A stretch of DNA of 64,000 nt, from the NCBI RefSeq assembly GCF_035582795.1, contig NC_134366.1, forward strand, positions 136,114,756 to 136,178,755. Direction: 5' to 3'. Position numbers and translations under genes: made by a program. Below the pieces are notes generated by a model, which was given only the letters and a program-made list of their open reading frames with translations, was not told the DNA's origin and did not search any database. Shown piece after piece: positions 49,110 through 58,516 of the stretch (the stretch's first letter is position 1; each line of letters starts with the position of its first letter). The stretch is from Mycteria americana (taxonomy: Eukaryota; Chordata; Aves; Ciconiiformes; Ciconiidae).

Positions 49110-51060
49110 AAGATAAGTAGCAGAGTAAAAACTGGTCATCAGGAGACCAGACTTCAGCTTACTCAGGGATCTTATAGGCAGCGTCATATAGGAGGCGGCT
49201 CTGAAAGGTAAAGGAGCTCAGGAAAGCTGGCAGGTCTTTAAGGACAGCATCCTCCGAGCACAAGAAGGGTCTATCCCAATACTCAGGAAAAAAAGATGTA
49301 TTAGGATACAAGCTTGGCTAAACAGGCAACATACAACAGAGCTCCAATGCAAAAAAGCAGTATATGAGAGGTGGGATCTGGGACAGGCTACAAAGGAGAA
49401 ATGTATAAATGTTGCCTGGACATGTAGCGATGATGTTAGGAAAGCCAAAGTTCACCTAAAGTTGACCTCCGCAAGTGGTGTCAAGGGCACCAAGAAGAGC
49501 TCCTGCCACTGTGTTAGTAATTAAAGGCTGTAGTAATTAAAGTTAGTAGTAAAAGGCTGAACAAGGAAAATGTGAGTCCATTTCTGAATGGAGCAGGTGA
49601 TCTAGTGACAGTGGACACATAGAAGACTGAGGTACTCAATGCCTTTTCTGTTTCAGCCTTCCCCAACAAAGTCTTCCAAGCCTCTTTGCTTAGAAAGTTT
49701 GAGAAGGAGAACTACCAGCAGTGGTTGAGGATCCAGTCAGGGATTATTTAAAACTACTTGACCCATACAAGCCCATGGGACTGATCAAGCTGCATCCAAA
49801 GGTGCTGAGAGACCTGGTCAATGTCCTTGCAAGATGACTATCATTTTTCCTAAAGTTGTGAAGACTGGAAGAGATCCATGACTTCTGGAGAAAGGCAAGT
49901 GTTGCACCCATCTTCAGAAAAGGCGGAAACGGCCATCCAGGAAACTACAGGCCAGTCAGCTGCACTTTGGTCCCTGGAAAAATCATGGAGCAAGTCATCT
50001 TGGAAGACACTTCTGGGCACATGAAGAAGAAGAAGATGATTAGGAACAGTCAGCATGGATTTACTAAAGTGCTTATGCCCAGCAGACCTAGTTGTCTTTT
50101 ACAATGAAATGACTGGTGTGGTGATCAATGTGAGAGCAGTGGATGCCGTTTACCTCTATTTTAGCAAGGCTTTTGAAACTGTCTCCTGTAATGTTCTTAA
50201 ATCCAAGTTAGGATGTTTTGGTCTGGACAGCAGACAAGTAGATGCGTGAAAAGCTGGTCAATGTTTGGGCTGGTTAATGGGTTGAACTCCACCTGGAGGC
50301 CAGTTACAAGTTGAATACTGCAGGATCTGTACCAAGACCCGTCCTGTTTAACGACTTTATCAATGACCTGGAGGAGGCAACGTAATGCACTCTCATCTTG
50401 TTTGCAGATGATACTAAACTGGTGCCTGTCCATATGCCCGGGAGCAAGGCCAGCATCCAAAGGGACTGAGACAGGCTGGAGGAATAGGCCAACAAGAACT
50501 TCGTGAAATTTAATAAGGACAAATGCCAAGTCCTGCACCTGGGAAGGAAGAACTCATTGCAGTGATACAGGCTGGAAATGCACTGGCTGTAGAGCAGCTC
50601 TGCTGGAAAAGACACTGGGATTTTGGTAGATAGCAAGCTGAACATGAGCCTGCAGTGTGCCCTGGCAGACAAAAAGGCCAACAGCATCCAGGACTGTATC
50701 AACAGCAGCAGGGCTAATACACCAAGGGGAGTGATTATCCCCCTTTGCTCAGCACTCCTTAGATGGCATGTAGAGTACTGTCTCCAGTTTTGCCCCTCCT
50801 GGTACAAGGAAGACATTGATCAAATGGAGTGAGTTCAGCAGAAAGCCAGAAACATGATCAGCAGCTGGAGCAATTGTCCTGTGAAGAGAAGCCAAGGGAT
50901 CTGTGCTTGTTCAGCCTGGAGAAGAGAACATTTCATAGCAGCCTTCCAGTACCTACAACAACGTTCTCAGGAAGAGGAATCCAGGCCTTTACATGTGTGT
51001 GTGACTTCAGAGCTTGAGTAGGAGTTTGGACTGCAAATCTGAATTATTCTGTGATTCTAT
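49110..51060 (+). mobile_element. CR1 LINE, long damaged copy
   Basis: It begins in the linker after the endonuclease (AAAAACTGGTCATCAGGAGA block), runs through the reverse transcriptase, and ends with TTCTGTGATTCTAT at 51046-51059. The part after the C-terminal LFSLEKR block is collapsed: only about 130 bases separate it from the 3' terminus. It is more diverged than the 30774/47798 pair. Confidence 0.9.
49430..50980 (+). pseudogene. CR1 ORF2 relic: linker and reverse transcriptase
   Basis: Fragments in changing frames. They include the block around GFTK and the FYNEMTGV segment, then motif A as VYLYFSKAFET, where the catalytic Asp is replaced by Tyr (TAT at 50157-50159). FADDTKL follows with the catalytic pair intact (50401-50412). 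Next come the KFNKDKCQVLHLG block at about 50508-50541, DSKLNMSLQCALADKKANS, and LFSLEKR. Stops and frameshifts between blocks mark a long-dead copy. Confidence 0.82.
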
Positions 51061-51595
51061 TTTGCCATCAATATTGATTTAAGATCTAGTCATTATTTAA
51101 TTTTAACGTATGTATGTGTAGGGCAAAATTATTCCTGCAGGGTGGACAGAAAACTTGGCAATCCTTTGAATTTGTATCTCATAATTTCTTTCCACAGAAG
51201 GACTTACCCTCACAGAATACAATGGGCTTCCTTCTTACTTCTTGGCTATAAGTATTTCCCAGCTTCTGCATCCCTTTTTCACAGTAGCCTTCATAGGCTA
51301 GGCTTCAGAATTTTATACACAGGTGTGTTTTTTCTGCACTGTCATTCCAGGTTGGCTGATGTCTCCCCAGATTGCACTGAGCCAATGGGGGATTGTCCCA
51401 GCACCCAAAGGGAGCACTCTCAATCTTTTAAAGCTTTGGAGGTTTGGAGACAGAGAGGGATCACTGAACAAACACAAAGCATGTCTTTTTCTCTGTTGTG
51501 CATTGTTTTCCACCTTCCTCACCCATGAAGTTTAAGTCCTTGGAATAATAAAAAAAGAAGTATGGAATAGTAAGGCTATGTTATTATTCACACAG
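51061..51595. other. unique non-coding DNA
   Basis: Spacer between CR1 copies. A 128-codon frame at 51142-51528 has no recognised domain and overlaps frames on other strands. Confidence 0.55.
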
Positions 51596-51861
51596 TACAC
51601 AGGATTAGGGACACCACATCTGGAATGCTGCACCCAGTGCTGAGATCTATACTTGGAAAAGGATGCTGATTAGGACACAGGTTGAAAAAGGTTCAGAAAA
51701 CAGTTACAATTCATGGTCTGGAAAACCTGCCTTACAATGAGAAAATAACACAGCTCAATATGGTTTCTCTAAGAAGAAGTTACTAGAGCTCTAAGAGTCC
51801 AGGAAAGATTTCTGTTAGTAAGAAACCTGTTCTGTCAAGTAGACAAAGGCGTAACAAACAG
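51596..51861 (+). mobile_element. ancient CR1-type LINE, left part of a split copy
   Basis: Strongly diverged but ordered blocks: ACCACATCTGGAATGCTGCA, TGGTCTGGAAAACCTGCCTTACAATGAGA (ancient CR1 form: AGGTCTGGAGAACATGCC-type), CAGCTCAATATGGTTT and GTAGACAAAGGCGTAACAAA. These belong to the C-terminal coding part and 3' region of old amniote CR1. The copy breaks at about 51861, where a younger CR1 begins, and continues at 53812. Confidence 0.75.
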
Positions 51862-53811
51862 GAGGAGTTAGAAGTCTGTATGCAGTTACAGGTCTATGAC
51901 CTCTGGGGTTACAGAGACGTTGTGGGGTGGTTGACACGGCCGGAGTGCTGCATAGGAGTGATACAGGCTCTTCAAATGGGACAGGCCAGGAAGACAGGGA
52001 GGGGGAGTTGCCCTTTATATGAAAGAGCAGCTGTAGGGCTTGGGGCTCAGCCTTGGGACAGGTCAGAGCCAGTTGAGAGCTTATGGGTCAAGATTAGCAG
52101 GCAGACCAACAGGGGTGCCATTCGTATCTGCTACAGGGCACCTGGTGATAGAGGACATGAAAAAGGATGAGGTACTCAGTGCTGTCTTTGGCTCAGTCTT
52201 TATCAGTAAGACTCACCTTCAGGAATCCCAGGCCCCTGCTACAAGAGTGAAAACCCAGAGCAAGGAAGACTTACTCTTGGTGGAAGAGGACCAGGTTAGG
52301 GAGCACTTAAACAAATTGAACATACACAGTGAGTCCTGGGCAAACCAGCTGATTTTGTCATGAGGTCATTCTTTATTATCTTTGCAAGGTCTTGGTGACT
52401 GGGGGAAGTTCCTGAAGAACAGAAGCCAGCAAATCTCGCTCCTATCTTCAAGAAGGGCAAGAAGGAAGTGCTGGGGCACTACAGGTCGGTCTACCTCACC
52501 TCAGTCACTGGGAAGATGATGATGAAAATCCACCTGAAAACCATTTGCAAATAAGAATGTAATTGGGAGCCATGAGCATGGGTTTATGAAGGGTAAATCA
52601 TGTTTAACCAGCCTGATACACTTCTACAATGAGATGACTGGCTTGGTGGATGAGGGGAGAGCAGTTGCTGTCATTTACCTTTACTTTAGTAAGGCTTTTG
52701 ACACTGTCTCCCATAACATCATCATAGACAAGCTGACAAAGTACAAGTTAGATGAGTGGACAGTGAGATGGATTGAAAACTGAGTGAACAACTGGGCCCA
52801 GAGACTTGTGATCAGCAGCACAAAGTTCATTTGGAGTCAAATAATTAGTGGTATACCACACGGTTCAACACTGGTGCCAATACTGTTTAGCCTCTTCATT
52901 AATGACCTGGACACTGGGACAGAGTACACCTCAGCAAGTTCACAAATGATACAAAACTGGGAGGAGTGTCTGATACATCAGAGTACTACCATTCAGAGGG
53001 ACCCGGACAGGCTGGAGAATTTGGCAGAGAGGAACTTCGTGAAGTTCAACAAGGGGAAATGCCAAGTCTTGCACCTAGGGAGCAATAAAGCCAGGCACCA
53101 GTACATGCTGAGGGGCAACCAGCAGGAAAGCAGCTCTGCAGAGAAGGACCTCAGGGTCCTGGTGGACAACAAGCTGACTATGAGCCATCAATGCAGCAAA
53201 AAAAAGCCAATAGTATCCTGGGATGCATTAGGAAGGGTGTTGCCAGTGGGTTGAGGGAGATGATCTTTCCCCTCTACTCAGCACTGCTGAAACACATGCG
53301 TGGTAATGTGTCCAGTTCTGGGTTCCCCAATGTAGGAGAGAGATGGACTTACTGGAGTGAGTCCAGTGCAGGGCCGCAAAGATGATTAAGGGACTAGAGC
53401 ATCTCTTGTGTGAGGAGAGGCTGAAAGAGCTAGGATTGCTCAGCCTGGAGAAGAGAAGGCTCAAGGGGGGATCTTATCAACATGTATAAGTATCTGATGG
53501 AAAGAAAGGAAGAAGAGGAAGCCAGGCTCTTCTCATTAGTGCCCACAGACAGGACAAGAGGCAATGGGCATAAACTAAAACCAGGAAACTCCATGTGAAC
53601 ACAAAACCCCTCTTTTTTACTGTGAGGCTGGTCAAATATTGGAATAGCTTGCCCAGAGAGGTTATGGAGTTTCCATCTGTGGAGCTATTCAAAAGGCCAC
53701 TGGAAATGGTCCTAGGCAACCTGCTATGACAGACCCTGCTTGAGCAGGGGTTTTGGACCCAATGACCTCCAAAAGTCCCTTCCAACCTCAACCACTCTGT
53801 GATTCTGTGAA
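51862..53811 (+). mobile_element. CR1 LINE inserted into an older CR1
   Basis: It starts in the endonuclease (GTTAGAAGTCTGTATGCAGT block) and ends at CTCTGTGATTCTGTGA (53795-53810). Between the endonuclease segment and the pre-reverse-transcriptase linker there is a deletion at about 52145, where a GLVDQPTR-like stretch to the linker is missing. It is the same subfamily as 14925-17114, but keeps the region deleted there. Both ends abut pieces of one older CR1. Confidence 0.92.
51885..53600 (+). pseudogene. CR1 ORF2 relic: endonuclease, reverse transcriptase, C-terminus
   Basis: Endonuclease blocks (GYRDVVGW, VKISRQTNRGAIRICYRAP) are joined by deletion to the MKKDEVLSAVFGSVF linker. The reverse transcriptase shows KSCLTSLIHFYNEMT. 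Motif A reads IYLYFSKAFDTVSHN, with catalytic Asp changed to Tyr (TAC at 52682-52684). The FADD motif is changed to FTND (52939-52950). The KFNKGKCQVLHLG and VDNKLTMSHQC blocks follow, then [16 protein letters not shown] sequence near 53430. A TGA after RWIEN (52781-52783) and further frameshifts interrupt it. Both catalytic motifs are lost. Confidence 0.83.
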
Positions 53812-54025
53812 GTTCCAATAACTGGCAACTGACACTGTATACATCGCATTTAGAACTTGTGTAAAACATTAATGGTGAGGGTAATCAGACTTTGATGAAT
53901 TTTTTTCAGTCACTCTGATAGCTCCTCATCAGCTGAAGCCTCTGAATCAAGACCAAATGTCTGCTTGGAAAAGCTGCTCCAGCTCACACAGGAATTAGAT
54001 GTTATTTCTGACAAGGACAGAAAAA
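53812..54025 (+). mobile_element. ancient CR1-type LINE, right part of the split copy
   Basis: It resumes with TTCCAATAACTGGCAACTGA and ATTAATGGTGAGGGTAATCA, then AATCAAGACCAAATGTCTGC and AGCTCACACAGGAATTAGAT. These are the successive 3' blocks of old amniote CR1 (GTGAGGGTAATTAACC, AATCAAGATTGGATGT, CTCAAACAGGAATTA). The order continues from 51861 without obvious loss. Confidence 0.72.
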
Positions 54026-54591
54026 AAAATCTGCAAAGTCAGGCAAAAGTTAGATCAAAATGTTCAACTTCAGTTATCAATGTCAGGCTGCTTCTCTTTG
54101 CTTCTTGCACTGAACTTGCTCCAGCATCCTTACAGACAGACCTAGATTAAATTATTATAACAGTGTTTCCTGATTTTAAAATCTGTGAGTAGCTGAACAC
54201 CAGTTCTCTGGTCTGCAATGCATAATTAAATATAAGTTTTAGTATAACTGAAGTGCATATGCAAATTCTTGTAGTTATAGCAGGTGCATTTAAATGAATG
54301 TGAATTCCCTTTCAAAATGTAGATGAGAGTTACATCGTAAGAAATTTTGTATACAAGAATTTCAGAAGAGTCGATAAAGAAACTCACTATCTTCTGTAAT
54401 CTGTGAAATACTGGAAAAGCTGGAAAAGTTCGAGACAACTAGAAGTAAGGTAATACCATGCCCACATCTTCAACAAAATGACTGAGTTGATTGTAAATCT
54501 GTCAGCTTGAAAAAGAATGAAGGCTGTTTTTATTAAGGGAAAAAATGGTGAAAGATCTGAACGCTAGTTCCAAGTGCAGTTCTGAGGCTAG

Positions 54592-55170
54592 TGAAATCTT
54601 TGGATACATAAACAGGGAATATCAAGTAGGGGGAAAGAGCCTGATATTCAGGCTCAGCATTCAAGCGGCCAGTCAGCCACTGGCCCCCTGAATGAGTGCA
54701 GTTGGAGCACTGTCTCCAGTTCTGCTGCCCGCCCCTCAGGAAGGCAGCTAACAACATGAGTTGGGTTCAGAAATGAACCAGAGAGAGCCATTGAGCGGTG
54801 TTTTATCATGATAAACTTAAGGAACCGACTTTAACAAGTGTGAAGTTGATGGCTCAGTTACGTTAGTAAAAGTGATCTTCAGACTAGCCGAGGAAGGTAT
54901 AAAAATGCAATGACAAAGCTGAAACTATCCACATTCAAATAAGGAGAAAGTTGCATGTTTTAAACAGTGAGAACAGCTATCATTGGAACAATTCCTCTAA
55001 GGTCATGGTGCATTAACATAGGAAACTGAAACATTAAGATTTTCTTTTCTATAGACATGATCTAGTTTAAACAAATTAATTCAGTGCAGTCCTCTGCATT
55101 GCACAGGAGGTCCGATTAGATGCTCGCAATGGCTCCTTTGGGCCTTTTAACTGTAATCTGTACTTTATGA
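54592..55170 (+). mobile_element. second ancient CR1-type LINE, 3' end
   Basis: Starts TTGGATACATAAACAGGGAA, then CTGTCTCCAGTTCTGCTG. After a poorly aligned stretch come AACAGTGAGAACAGCTATCA and TTGGAACAATTCCTCTAAGG, then GACATGATCTAGTTTAAACA. It ends CACAGGAGGTCCGATTAGAT ... TACTTTATGA. It is the same old family as the split copy just upstream, but a separate insertion because the same 3' blocks are present again. Confidence 0.78.
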
Positions 55171-57701
55171 CTCGCCTGCCCTCCTCTAGACTGTCACGAG
55201 CATGTAAATGCTGCTCACACAAGTGCATGTCTGCAACAGTTACAGGAGGATGAATGGCACACTCCCTCCATGGCACTGTAACCCACATGTTTTATGCTGC
55301 AGCATTTGACTTTGGCCCAAAGAAAGAGACAACAGCTGTTGTTTAGACTCGTTAAGAGCCAAGGAGCTCGACAGAGGTCTGCTCCACGCATTGCCTGTGT
55401 GTGAGCGGATCAGTACGGCGCTACAGGAGCACAACCCAACAGTCCTTTCCAAAAGGCATGTGCCAGCACCATCTCGCAACGCTCTTCCCCACACCTTCCC
55501 TTAGCAGGCACACACCATCGTCTTCATCACTTTCCTAGGGTTAACACAGCAAAGACCTTCAAATACTTGTAAATGAACTAATAACTTAATTAACAGAATT
55601 GATGCTGAATTAGAGTTGCATATTTGTCATTTGGACCTCTGGGTCTACCTTGATGCAGCCTTTTCCTGACTGTGCCGTATTTTGGGACTCAGTCAACTCT
55701 ACCTGCTGGTTGTTGCCTGAAAATGTCTTGTGCAAAACAATTGACTTAATGCCTCTTGTCTGCTCTCCTCTTGGCAGAGCATGCGTCCATCTGGAGTTAC
55801 AACCTCCTATGACCACCAGGCTACCTCTCATGACACAACCGATATCCTCACAGATATGCAGACTGTTTCTATCAAGTGGTGGCAGCTCCTAGGGCCTTCT
55901 GGTCCTGCCTTATCTCCCTCTTATTTTTACAAGTATTCAATCTCTCTGGGTTTAGAACAGATTTTTTGTGTTGTTCTCATAAGCAAAATCTAAGATTGTG
56001 TTAACCTTGTTTCATTGGCACCGTTCCATAATAGAAGTACTAACTGTAGTCAGAAGTTGACTCTGTAGGCCTTTTTTTTCAATAGGTACTTTATTATTCC
56101 AGTGACAGTTTCCAACAAATAGACTGAAGAAAATGGGAACTAAAGGGTGCTCACCTAAGCCTGCACTTTACTGCAAACTGCTAAACCTATGTCCACTTAG
56201 CTGAGACTGTGTGACTCTAAACTGTGCCTGCTGTTGCAGACAGACCAGCAGAAATTGCCTGAAATACAAAAATCTGTTTACTTGTAGCAAGGCTGTCTCA
56301 GGGAAGTGAGAACACAGAGGACAGTGAGGTTTCTCAAACCCTTCAGTGAATAATCTATGTCAAGTTAGATCTAAAGGGATACATCTTCCCTGCACCAGCT
56401 GTGTTACCTATGGGGATAGTTAGTTTTTATGTCCTTTTGCTTTAATTGATCTGTATGTTTTGCATAAATGATAATCCTTAACAGTGTTTGAACACTCACA
56501 GTTTCTTTGCAGCCATTATAACATCCCTTTCACATTTCTCTTGGATTTTCCAGTTCCCAGATGATTTCTTTGTGGGTTTTTTTTTGGTAAACCTTTTTCT
56601 GTAACTGCTTAAGAATCACAATACAGGCTGAAATCAAATCCTGTGAAATTGTGAAATAAATATTGTGAATATGGTGAAATGAAATCCTGCCTGTTCTGGT
56701 CCTTTCCTTCAACTGACAATAATTTTTGGAAATAAGCTGTTCTGTCTACCCTATGCTAATACTCTTCTTTTTTTCTTCCAGGGTTTCATTCCAGCAGCAG
56801 TTCTGGCAGCAGTTGTCCACCTTTCATTTGAAATTGGATGGATTTCTGGTTTCCTCACAATGTAGCATAAACATGATCTAGCACTAGACTTTGTTACACT
56901 GCATTACTATCAACTACCAAACCTCAGACAGGTTTGTATTCAATCTGCATCACTGATTTGGAGCTGAAAGAAAAATTTCTATAATCCCAAGGTAGAAGCT
57001 GCCAGGCCCTCCTTAGTGATGGCAGTAAGTGATGTATGGTCAGTCTCTGACCGTAAATGTCTTCACCATTGATTGGTAAGGTAAAAAAATTAAATCCAAG
57101 GGCTGAAACCAATGACATTGAGTTTCTGTTTGTCCCTAAAATTTGCTGACCCTCTGTACTGCCTGGTTCAACCAGTTCAGTAGAACAAACTTTCCTTCAC
57201 CATTTGACATCCCGGGAAAATTGTGCATCCTTCACTTGTCAGCTGAAATGGTCCCAGTGATGAAGGTTCCAGCTTTTAAGCTCTATCTGCACCCCTAAGT
57301 AAATGAGGTGGGGAGCAGTCCCTAGTCCCCAAGGCAAAGTGGCACAGACTGATGGATACCCACATCACTAAGGCCAGACCTCTCTTCACCCAGAGCTCAG
57401 AGCATTTGGCCTGTGCCTCCTCCGCAAGCCCCTGGTGGCCCTAAGATGTCATTATTAGTTTGTGTTTCTTTTGTCAGTTTACAATACCTAAAATAATATG
57501 AGAGATGTGATATAGGCAGCCCACACAGCATGTGCATCATCAAACTAAGAAAAAACAGAGCATGCTGACAGATTGGGCATCTGGAAATACAAAGCCTTCC
57601 AGGATGGTCTGAGAGGACTATGTAGCATGGAAGTAGTCAAACCTGGTGCAGTCCATATTGCCCTTTGGGCATGAACTGGCATGAACTTCTTTCAGACTCT
57701 T
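55171..57701. other. unique non-coding DNA
   Basis: No gene or transposon recognised. 55240-55500 is slightly richer in CpG than its surroundings. Frames are short and uninformative. Confidence 0.6.
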
Positions 57702-58516
57702 AGAATCACAGAATGGTTTGGGTTAGGAGGGACCTTTAAAGATCATCTAGTTCAACCTTGCCTGCCACCGACAGGGACATCTTTCACTACATCAGGTTGC
57801 TCAAAGCCCCGTCCAACCTGACCTTAAACACTTCCAATGCTGGGGCATCCACAACTTCTCTGAGCAACCCGGTCCAGTGTCTCACCACCCTCATCATAAA
57901 AAATTTCTTCCTTATGTCCAATCTAAATCTACCCTCTTTCAGTTTAAAACTGTTGCCCCTTGTCCTGTCACTACAGGTCTTGGTAAAAAGTCTGTCCCAA
58001 AATTATTTATAAGCCCCATTAAGTACTGAAAGGCTGCCATACGGTCTCCCTGGAGCCTTCGCTTCTCCAGGCTGAACAACCCCAACTCTCTCAGCCTTTC
58101 TTCATAGGAGAGGTGTTCCATCCCTCTGATCATTTTTGTGGCCCTCCTCTGGACCTGTTCTAACAGGTCCATGTCTTTCTTGTGCTGGGGACCCCAGAGC
58201 TGGATGCAGTACTCCAGGTGAGGTCTCACCAGAGCAGAGTAGAGGGGCAGAATCACCTCCCTCGACCTGCTGGCCAGGCTTCTTTTTACCAGGCCAGGAT
58301 ACAATTGGCTTTCTGGGCTGCAAGTGCACACTGCCTGCTCATATCTAATTTTTCGTCCACCAGGATCCCCAAGTCCTTCCCTGCAGAGCTGCTCTCAATC
58401 CCTTCATGCCCCAGCCTATATTGATATTGGGGATTGCCCCAACCCAGGCGCAAGATCTTGGACTTGGCCTTGGTGAACTTCATGAGCTTCACAGGGGCTC
58501 ACTACACCAGCCTGTT
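57702..58516 (-). mobile_element. CR1 LINE, 5'-truncated, minus strand
   Basis: Closely related to the copy at 37355-38502. The 3' end on plus starts AGAATCACAGAATGGTTTGG, and the body matches up to about 58516 (CACCAGCCTGT), where homology stops at the 5' truncation. It lacks the reverse transcriptase catalytic motifs that the longer sister copy retains. Confidence 0.95.
57780..58492 (-). pseudogene. CR1 ORF2 C-terminal relic with frameshifts
   Basis: Readable leftwards: [20 protein letters not shown], then [21 protein letters not shown] one-base loss near 58290, relative to the sister copy at 37940-37960, precedes [38 protein letters not shown] and [15 protein letters not shown] second frame change follows near 58010. 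These are the segments downstream of the FADD motif. The copy cannot encode a functional protein. Confidence 0.85.
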
